A stretch of DNA of 12,430 nt, from the NCBI GenBank assembly GCA_002393955.1, contig DGSK01000048.1:1-12430 (forward strand). The letters run 5' to 3'. The stretch is from Lachnospiraceae bacterium UBA4364. GTDB taxonomy: Bacteria; Bacillota; Clostridia; Lachnospirales; Lachnospiraceae. The translations under genes and the position numbers were made by a program. Under the pieces are notes generated by a model. It did not search any database. It had not been told where the DNA came from and was given only the letters and a program-made list of their open reading frames with translations. Each line of letters opens with the position of its first letter. Position 1 is the first letter of the stretch. This document shows positions 6,812 through 12,430 of this stretch, piece by piece.

Positions 6812-7556
6812 TACGTTACAGGATTATGATGAATATCGCATGAAAAGCAGGGATGTTATCGTATGTATGGTGGAGGGAATGATGATTCTTACACTAATAT
6901 CATATGTTTTCTACCGTTCGCCCATTGCATTTTTAGTTTTAATCCCGGCACTGGTTCCATTTATTGATTACAAGAGAAAACAGAAAATTGAAAAGCGTAA
7001 AAAAGAACTTACATTGCAGTTCCGTGAAATGATGTATTCCCTGATCGCAGGGCTTCAGGCCGGATATTCGGTAGAAAATGCTTTTAAAAACAGTTATTCC
7101 GATCTGGTACTTTTGTACGGAAAAGAAGAAATGATGCCTGAAGAAGTTGAAATAATAAACAGAGGACTGCGAAATAACATAAATATAGAAGAGCTGCTTT
7201 TTGATCTGTCAGGTCGCTCACATATAAGGGATATAACTGATTTTGCTGAAGTGTTCTCTATTGCAAAACGCAGTGGTGGAAATCTTCCGGAGATACTTAA
7301 TAATACGGCGTCGGCAATAAGTGACAGGATAGATGTAAGCAGGGAGATAGAAACACAGGTCAGCGCCAAGAAAATGGAGCAGAGGATAATGGATCTGGTA
7401 CCTTTCGGTATAATCCTTTACATCGATTCAACAACTCCGGGGTTCTTCGATCCTTTGTATCATAATGTTGCCGGGGTGGCTTTAATGACGGCGCTGCTGG
7501 CGGTATACGTTATAGCTTTTCTTATGGGCGAGAAGATATTGAAGATTTCATATTAG
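6723..7556 (+). CDS. tadB: TadB-like inner platform protein (type II secretion F family)
   Basis: This 277-residue protein has a cytoplasmic N terminus, two close membrane segments at about 44-63 and 66-82, a T2SSF domain at about 100-222 (REMMYSLIAGLQAGYSVENAF start; AKRSGGNLPEIL at 181-191), and C-terminal membrane segments at about 223-236 and 250-268. TadB forms the membrane platform with TadC and contacts the CpaF ATPase. The start is GTG at 6723 inside the cpaF 3' end, supported by AGGAGG (6711-6716) with a 6-nt spacer, which gives an 89-nt overlap. A later in-frame ATG (6841) would avoid the overlap, but would lose the strong ribosome site and 39 residues. It is followed by a 126-nt gap holding a copy of the dispersed repeat. 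Confidence 0.88.
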   Translation: MKERSSGGLSVKIRSYILKSLGRQASGSANTLQDYDEYRMKSRDVIVCMVEGMMILTLISYVFYRSPIAFLVLIPALVPFIDYKRKQKIEKRKKELTLQFREMMYSLIAGLQAGYSVENAFKNSYSDLVLLYGKEEMMPEEVEIINRGLRNNINIEELLFDLSGRSHIRDITDFAEVFSIAKRSGGNLPEILNNTASAISDRIDVSREIETQVSAKKMEQRIMDLVPFGIILYIDSTTPGFFDPLYHNVAGVALMTALLAVYVIAFLMGEKILKISY

Positions 7557-7645
7557 ACTGAAAACGATGTTTTAATGATCTTTAGCAGTTCTTAAAAATG
7601 TCGGTTCCGGAATAAAACATAGATAGGAGTAAGTGATATACAACA

Positions 7646-7668
7646 AGCGGGAAGTTTTAGTCAGTAAG
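7646..7668 (+). repeat. Dispersed repeat, copy 2 (tadB-tadC gap)
   Basis: It matches positions 46-68 at 20 of 23 positions in the same orientation, with a 13-nt exact core gggaagttttagt at 7649-7661. It ends 14 nt before the tadC ATG and directly abuts that gene's ribosome site. In the same gap, atgtttta (7567-7574) and taaaacat (7613-7620) form an 8-bp perfect inverted repeat with a 38-nt loop. No convincing promoter was found in this gap. Confidence 0.65.
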
Positions 7669-7682
7669 AACAGGAGCATTCA

Positions 7683-9137
7683 ATGATCGGAATACTTTTA
7701 ACGATAATATTATTCATGTCATTTTTATTATTTCATACAAGAAAGGTGGAGGTTCCGGAAGACTGTGATACATCTGCTATAACAAAACCTTTCTATAAGT
7801 GCGGCATATGGATGACGGCTAAGCTTGTCAGCAATGAAAGAATAAAAAAAGCAATTCTACAGAAGAATTCTGAGAAATTCTATCTATTAAAGCCGGGAAA
7901 GGATATAGCACAGGAAAATTATCTGCATCTGGTGAGTAAGGTAAGCAACTGTCTTCTCTTTCTTACGATAGGATGTGCTGTCGTATTGCTGATATCACTT
8001 AATACTGAAAATAAAAGCCTCCTTGTCAATGGAAACATGTTGAAAAGAAATGAATTCCCAAAAGGTGATTATATGGTTGAGCTTGACGTGACTATAGATG
8101 GTGAAACCTTTGATGGGGAAAAGATCAATGTGCCGGCAAGGTTGTATTCAAAAAAGGAAATTGAAGAAATGCTGCCGGAATTCAGAAGCCTTTTAGAAAG
8201 AGCCGTACTTGGGAAAAATACAAGTCCCAATGAGATAACAGAAGACCTTTCGCCTGTGGATGGGATTGAGGGTTATCCTTTCATTGTGGAGTGGAGCTTT
8301 GACCGGGAACTGGTAAAGAATGACGGAACACTGCGGGAAAATATTCCGGATAATGGTGTGCTTATGACGGCGGGGGCGGAAATATCCTATGGAGGATACA
8401 AAGAGCTGTATGAGTTTCCGCTGATGCTTTATCCTCATAAAATGACGCATCGGGAGATTCTTCACGCAAAACTTTTGGAGGCACTGACCGGGGCTGATGA
8501 TGAAAGCAGCCAGGCGGGTGAGTTTGTACTTCCTGATGAAACTGATGGCTATGAAATCAGATGGACTGAAAGGAAAAAAGATAATACCCTATTGTTTTTT
8601 CTGCTGGTAATTGCAGCTTCGATAGTGATTTTCTTCGCAAGCGACAAGTCGCTGGACAATAAAGTAAAGGAAAGGGATGAACAGCTTATGGAGGATTATC
8701 CGGAAATAGTCAGCAAGCTTTCTCTGTATGTCGGAGCCGGAATGGCAGTTAGGATGGCATGGAAAAAGATAACTGATGAATATTTATCAAGAAAAGAAAG
8801 TATAGGGATAACGCGGTTTGCATACGAGGAAATGCTTCTTGCTTCATATGAGATGCAGAGTGGAACCGGTGAGCTGGCCGCATACAGGAATTTTTCCAAG
8901 AGGTGCCGGGTACAGAAATATGTAAAACTTGTTTCACTTCTTGAGCAGAATATAAAACTTGGCGCAAAGGGGTTTACGGAAAGCTTAAGAGCTGAATCCC
9001 GGGATGCACTTGAAGACAAGAAGTCGGGCGCAAGAAAGAAAGGTGAGGAAGCGGGAACAAAGCTTCTTCTCCCGATGATACTGATGTTAATGATAGTAAT
9101 GGTAGTTATCATTGTACCGGCCTTCATGACAATGTGA
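7683..9137 (+). CDS. tadC: TadC-like platform protein with a large inserted extracytoplasmic domain
   Basis: This 484-residue protein is much longer than the usual TadC of about 300. Membrane segments are at 2-18, 88-106, 302-319 and 461-483. Between the second and third lies a hydrophilic insertion at about 107-301, rich in charged residues and beta-prone stretches such as YMVELDVTIDG and YEFPLMLYPHK; by alternating topology it should face outside. The T2SSF-like part (about 337-455, YPEIVSKLSLYVGAGMAVRMAW) contains the two-helix repeat typical of TadB/TadC. It would form the pilus platform with TadB, and the insertion could contact pilus subunits or the cell wall, which is inference. The ATG at 7683 has AGGAG (7672-7676) with a 6-nt spacer. 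The next gene, the pilin, starts 46 nt downstream. Confidence 0.8.
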   Translation: MIGILLTIILFMSFLLFHTRKVEVPEDCDTSAITKPFYKCGIWMTAKLVSNERIKKAILQKNSEKFYLLKPGKDIAQENYLHLVSKVSNCLLFLTIGCAVVLLISLNTENKSLLVNGNMLKRNEFPKGDYMVELDVTIDGETFDGEKINVPARLYSKKEIEEMLPEFRSLLERAVLGKNTSPNEITEDLSPVDGIEGYPFIVEWSFDRELVKNDGTLRENIPDNGVLMTAGAEISYGGYKELYEFPLMLYPHKMTHREILHAKLLEALTGADDESSQAGEFVLPDETDGYEIRWTERKKDNTLLFFLLVIAASIVIFFASDKSLDNKVKERDEQLMEDYPEIVSKLSLYVGAGMAVRMAWKKITDEYLSRKESIGITRFAYEEMLLASYEMQSGTGELAAYRNFSKRCRVQKYVKLVSLLEQNIKLGAKGFTESLRAESRDALEDKKSGARKKGEEAGTKLLLPMILMLMIVMVVIIVPAFMTM

Positions 9138-9183
9138 GACCGGAAATGGATATGGGAATTTATTTTGGAAAGGAGGCATGCAA

Positions 9184-9351
9184 ATGGATCTTTTAAAAGC
9201 CTATTTCAAAGATGAGGGCGGCATGGGAACTGTTGAGGTTATCCTCATAATCGTTGTTCTTGTCGGACTCGTGATCATTTTTAAAGATAATATAACCGAA
9301 ATAATCAATACACTTTTCGATAAGATCACCAAAAAGACTAACAGTTTCTGA
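9184..9351 (+). CDS. Flp1-like type IVb prepilin
   Basis: This 55-residue protein is probably the major pilin. A short charged leader ends in DEGG, followed by the mature start MGTVEVILIIVVLVG: cleavage after Gly13 gives Glu at +5, the class III (Flp) prepilin rule, though the residue after E is V rather than the Tyr of Gram-negative Flp. A single hydrophobic helix spans about 19-33, then a short polar tail rich in K, N and I. It matches the Flp1-like family of Firmicutes as I recall it. The strongest ribosome site in the operon, AGGAGG at 9171-9176 with a 7-nt spacer, precedes ATG 9184, as suits an abundant subunit; the in-frame ATG at 9178 would be too close. The A24 peptidases at the two ends of the operon are its likely processing enzymes. 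Confidence 0.85.
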   Translation: MDLLKAYFKDEGGMGTVEVILIIVVLVGLVIIFKDNITEIINTLFDKITKKTNSF

Positions 9352-9406
9352 TGTTGAATTCCTGATTATTAATTCTGAAGTGCGGTTTCCGGAGGCGTGA
9401 TGATAT

Positions 9407-10927
9407 ATGAATAGATTGAAGCGAAAAAAAACAATAAATATTTCAGGTGTGCTTAGTGTGTACCTGGCGCTTATGATAGCTGTCATGATACCCATAATCC
9501 TTACAATGATAGAGGGGGCAAGAATAAGCGCCTTGCGTACAAAAATAGGGTGTGCCGCAGATCTTGCTATGGACTCCGCACTTGCAGAATATAACAGGGA
9601 ACTGCTGAAACAATATGACCTGCTTTTTATAGATACGGCATATGACAGCGGAATGGGATCACTGGACAATACCCGTGAACATATGCTGGATTATCTTTCT
9701 TATAATATTGACCCCGGTAAAGATAATTTTCTGATGGGAGGAGCTGATTTTCTACGCCTTGAGTGTGATGGGCTTGAGTTTACAGGTGTTTCTAGGGCAA
9801 CTGACGATGATGGTGCTGTGTTCAGGTATATGGCCTTGTCATACATGCTTGAGAAATACGGTCTTGCGTATGCTGAGGATGTAAAGGATATGGCTGAAAA
9901 GTCTGAATCCTCGGGCCTTTATGATGGTGATATCGAAAGTGAAGAATCAGATGCGCAGCAGGAACTTGATGATTATGAATTCGAAGCACCTCAGGTAGAT
10001 GATGGAAACGGTGGGAAAATGGATGATCCTGACTGGTCGGAACCTGAAAAGGCTGATCCGGCAGGCAAGGTAAATAACCTGCGTGGCGGCGGGATACTGT
10101 CACTTGTGTGCGAACAGGAGATTTCTTCAGAGTCTGTAGACGCAGATATTTATGCTTCACATAGAGACCTTGTGGCAGGGGATGGAATGTATGAAGAATG
10201 GGATGACAGGGAAGGGATAATGTATGAGGTGCTTTTCAATGAATATATCATGGAAAAGGCGGGCAACTATCTTAACGAAAAGCCGGGGAGCAGGCTTAAG
10301 TACGAGGTTGAATATATATATGCAGGAAAAGATAGTGATGATGCAAATCTGGGAACGGTAGTGAATCGTATCCTGCTGATACGAGGCGCTGTTAATACAA
10401 TATATTTTTTTGGAGACGGTGAGCTTCAGGCTGAATCAAATGAACTGGCGGCAGCACTTGCGGCGGCGTCTATGTCTCCGGAGCTGGAGCCGATTTATCT
10501 GGCGCTTATTGATGCTGCGTGGATATATGCAGAAAGTGCTTCTGACATAAGAGTTCTCATGACAGGCGGCAAGCTTCCTGTCATCATGAGTCCCGGTGAC
10601 TGGAGACTCAGTCTGGAAGGTGCATTGGATGCTACGGAAGATATGATCGAGTCTTCAGTTGATGACGGATCGGGTAAGGATATGCCGGACGATCCCGCCA
10701 ATATGGAAGTTGGATATGAAGGGTACCTGCGGCTGCTTCTATATACGGTATCACGGGAGAATCGTGTAGGAAGGATGATGGACGTTGTGGAGATGGATGT
10801 CCGTATGGTCCCGGGGTATGAAGCATTCAGGCTGGATGAATGTATAGCTGCCGCAACGATACAGTTTACGTTTAAGAGTGACTATGGATATGAATTCTTT
10901 GTGGAAAGGAATATGAGGTATATGTAG
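9407..10927 (+). CDS. DUF5702/TadG-like pilus accessory protein
   Basis: This 506-residue protein has a basic N terminus, one membrane segment at about 15-36 and a long extracytoplasmic body. The region after the helix, ARISALRTKIGCAADLAMDSALAEYNRELLKQYDLLF, is the hallmark of DUF5702 proteins in Clostridial Tad loci. The start resembles a pseudopilin (SG before a hydrophobic helix), but the +5 Glu is replaced by Tyr, so processing is uncertain. A strongly acidic low-complexity linker, rich in D, E, G and P, spans about 163-222. The C-terminal part (about 310-506) contains an alanine-rich stretch, LAAALAAASM. It is probably a minor subunit or surface accessory, like TadG, but its role is unproved. 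ATG 9407 is preceded by GGAGG (9391-9395) with a long 11-nt spacer. Confidence 0.78.
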   Translation: MNRLKRKKTINISGVLSVYLALMIAVMIPIILTMIEGARISALRTKIGCAADLAMDSALAEYNRELLKQYDLLFIDTAYDSGMGSLDNTREHMLDYLSYNIDPGKDNFLMGGADFLRLECDGLEFTGVSRATDDDGAVFRYMALSYMLEKYGLAYAEDVKDMAEKSESSGLYDGDIESEESDAQQELDDYEFEAPQVDDGNGGKMDDPDWSEPEKADPAGKVNNLRGGGILSLVCEQEISSESVDADIYASHRDLVAGDGMYEEWDDREGIMYEVLFNEYIMEKAGNYLNEKPGSRLKYEVEYIYAGKDSDDANLGTVVNRILLIRGAVNTIYFFGDGELQAESNELAAALAAASMSPELEPIYLALIDAAWIYAESASDIRVLMTGGKLPVIMSPGDWRLSLEGALDATEDMIESSVDDGSGKDMPDDPANMEVGYEGYLRLLLYTVSRENRVGRMMDVVEMDVRMVPGYEAFRLDECIAAATIQFTFKSDYGYEFFVERNMRYM

Positions 10928-10939
10928 TCCCGGTAAACT

Positions 10940-10985
10940 GAAATGCTGTTTGTGGATTGCGAATATGTTGGCAGTGCAGCATTTC
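10940..10985 (+). promoter_or_regulatory. Inverted repeat between the DUF5702 and tadE-like genes
   Basis: The arms gaaatgctg (10940-10948) and cagcatttc (10977-10985) pair perfectly over 9 bp with a 28-nt loop. It lies in a 102-nt gap and ends 32 nt upstream of the next ribosome site. No T tract follows, so an RNA processing or stability element is more likely than a terminator. It may have no function. Confidence 0.4.
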
Positions 10986-11029
10986 CGCAAAAGAGAGCTG
11001 GGGATGCGATAAACAGGAAAGGAGTAGGA

Positions 11030-11917
11030 GTGAAAAAAGACAGGATTCAGGCCAGCCTGACAATAGAAGCGGTGTTCCTTGTTCCACTGTATCTGTTCTT
11101 CTGCATGTCACTGTTATTTATTATGCAGATGCTTCATATGGAACAGAGTATTGATCATGTATTAAGTCGTACATCCAAAGAAGTGGCTTTGTATATTCCT
11201 GCTGAAGGGATGCTTAAGTATGACAGTGCCGAATTGGTAAATGCGGAAAATGCGGAGTATGTATCTGATGACGGCACTAAAGGCCGCGGAGATTCAAAAC
11301 ATCAGTCGGTGGATTATGGTATTGCAGAGACCGTTCTGTCCTGGGGATATGCCTCATCCGCACTTGCTGATTCACTCCCGGATGATTACAGAAAACAGTG
11401 CGGACTGGACGGTGATATAAGTCTTCTTGTGGCTTCTATGGTTGACGATAGCGAAGTGGTGGACCTTAAAGCCGGATATGTCATGAAGCCTCTGGCAAAT
11501 GTTTTCGGCATACCTGATGTAATAATAATGACACGTGCAAGGACACGTGCATGGACGGGATACCATGTGACCGGTGCAGAGAGTGATGCTGATGATGCGG
11601 ACCGTATAGTTTATGTCACGGATGGAAGCGAGGTCTATCATCTGAGCAGGAGCTGTACGCATCTTGATCTGTCAATAACACCGGTAAATGCTGATGATAT
11701 AGGTGATCATGTGAATAATGGGGGAGGACATTATTCGGCCTGTGAACGATGCGGCCATGGTGAATCGAGCGGGATATATTTTATAACCAATGAGGGAGAC
11801 AGATATCATACTGATATAAGCTGCAGCGGTCTTAAGAGAACAATTTACGAGATTCCACTGTCGGAAGTGGGGGATAAGAGAGTGTGTTCAAGATGTGCAC
11901 AGAGGTATGGCAATTAG
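11030..11917 (+). CDS. TadE-like pseudopilin with a C-terminal tandem YH...C...CxxC module
   Basis: This 295-residue protein begins with a TadE-type N terminus, KKDRIQASLTIEAVFLVPLYLFF: a basic leader, Glu13 at +5 if cleaved after Ala8, and a membrane helix at about 13-34. The middle part (35-190) is unassigned and extracytoplasmic. The C terminus carries two related units. Unit 1 (about 193-241) has YH at 203-204, Cys209, and CERC at 238-241. Unit 2 (about 249-289) has YH at 259-260, Cys265, and CSRC at 286-289. Each offers one His and three Cys, a plausible zinc site, or disulfides outside the cell; similar YH...C...CxxC tails occur on other Firmicute surface proteins and nucleases as I recall. 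GTG 11030 has AAAGGAG (11018-11024) with a 5-nt spacer; the upstream ATG at 10943 lies in the hairpin and has no ribosome site. Confidence 0.75.
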   Translation: MKKDRIQASLTIEAVFLVPLYLFFCMSLLFIMQMLHMEQSIDHVLSRTSKEVALYIPAEGMLKYDSAELVNAENAEYVSDDGTKGRGDSKHQSVDYGIAETVLSWGYASSALADSLPDDYRKQCGLDGDISLLVASMVDDSEVVDLKAGYVMKPLANVFGIPDVIIMTRARTRAWTGYHVTGAESDADDADRIVYVTDGSEVYHLSRSCTHLDLSITPVNADDIGDHVNNGGGHYSACERCGHGESSGIYFITNEGDRYHTDISCSGLKRTIYEIPLSEVGDKRVCSRCAQRYGN

Positions 11918-11934
11918 AAAAGGGTACTGTTGAT

Positions 11935-12393
11935 ATGGACATTGAGACAATGGAAATTACGAAAGAATTATGGTGGGCGCTTGTGCTGGGGACGGGAAGC
12001 TTTATTGATATAAGAAAAAAAAGCCTTCCGAAAACTTTTGTTGCAGTGATTTGTATGGTGAGTACGGTAATGCTGGTGATCGGATTTTTTCTAAGTGTGA
12101 GCAGCATTAGTTACATGGAAGCAGGTATTGGAGCAATGATTGGCGGTGTGGTGATGGTGGCATCATTCTTCAGCAACGGCTGTATAGGAATGGCTGATGC
12201 CATACTGGTTTTTATTACTGGACTGTTATTCGGTTATATGGGGAGCATAGAAGTGACATTATATGCCATATTTTTTGCGGCTATAGTGTCGATAATCCTG
12301 ATCTCGTTTGGAAAAGCAGGTCGTAAGAGCCATATACCCTTTATACCTTTTATGTTTCTGGGATATGTTCTGTATAGTATTCGGACGATGTGA
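11935..12393 (+). CDS. A24 prepilin peptidase-like protein, divergent (second copy)
   Basis: This 152-residue multi-pass membrane protein has A24 features. The first aspartate is D25 in GTGSFIDIRKKSLP and the second D88 in NGCIGMADAI, where the family GxGD reads GMAD. The C-terminal HIPFIPFMFLGYVL (133-146) mirrors the IPFGPF segment of prepilin peptidases. Both catalytic aspartates are present, so activity is possible, but the second loop is altered (A for G, and no lysine after D-V). It may be a second processing enzyme with its own substrate, such as the TadE-like protein. ATG 11935 lies 17 nt after the TadE-like stop with AAAAGGG (11918-11924) at a rather long 10-nt spacer. A GTG at 11884 in the same frame would overlap the TadE-like gene and is less likely. 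Confidence 0.7.
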   Translation: MDIETMEITKELWWALVLGTGSFIDIRKKSLPKTFVAVICMVSTVMLVIGFFLSVSSISYMEAGIGAMIGGVVMVASFFSNGCIGMADAILVFITGLLFGYMGSIEVTLYAIFFAAIVSIILISFGKAGRKSHIPFIPFMFLGYVLYSIRTM

Positions 12394-12407
12394 TAAAGGT
12401 AAGTAAT

Positions 12408-12430
12408 TAAAACTTCCCACTAACTGAACT
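12408..12430 (-). repeat. Dispersed repeat, copy 3 (right edge, inverted)
   Basis: The reverse complement equals positions 37-59 over all 23 nt, and a gapped, weaker similarity continues inward toward 12400. It begins 14 nt after the stop of the second A24 gene and runs to the last base of the window, so its full length is unknown. No terminator is visible in the 37 nt after that gene. Confidence 0.7.

Overview
The window looks like a low-to-mid GC, monoderm Firmicute, most likely a Lachnospiraceae member of the Butyrivibrio/Pseudobutyrivibrio/Roseburia type. The reasons are the strong AGGAGG ribosome sites, the family composition (DUF3737, a MalY/PatB lyase, DUF5702, a Flp1-like pilin), and a Tad pilus locus with no visible secretin, RcpC/CpaB or TadD gene, as expected without an outer membrane. 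The organism call rests on recollection of protein families, not on a database search. All recognisable genes are on the + strand.

Region 1 (1-3760) is a four-gene metabolic and membrane cluster. It holds a DUF3737 beta-helix protein (122-997), a MalY/PatB-type PLP beta C-S lyase/aminotransferase (1079-2248), a small zinc-ribbon protein (2306-2572) and a translationally coupled ArsB/NhaD/SLC13-like membrane transporter (2569-3714). A clear stem-loop lies between the first two genes, and a bulged hairpin with a T tract follows the last.

Region 2 (3765-3996) carries the best promoter in the window, an extended -10 type sigma-A site with TSS expected near 3800. It is followed by about 200 nt of leader with several hairpins and a GT-rich tract before the first pilus gene.

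Region 3 (3997-12393) is a complete Tad/Flp-type type IVc pilus operon: A24 prepilin peptidase, CpaE/TadZ-like P-loop protein with a degenerate Walker A, CpaF/TadA ATPase, TadB, TadC with an unusually large insertion, a 55-residue Flp1-like prepilin, a DUF5702 TadG-like protein, a TadE-like protein ending in a tandem YH...C...CxxC module, and a second, divergent A24 peptidase. CpaE would place the machine at the membrane, CpaF would power it, TadB and TadC would form the platform, the peptidases would process Flp and possibly TadE, and the TadE-like and DUF5702 proteins would be minor pilins or surface accessories.

A dispersed repeat with the core gggaagttttagt occurs three times: near the left edge, in the tadB-tadC gap, and inverted at the extreme right edge. 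The piece may therefore be an assembly contig that breaks in a multicopy repeat. No rRNA, tRNA, CRISPR array, transposase or phage gene was seen.
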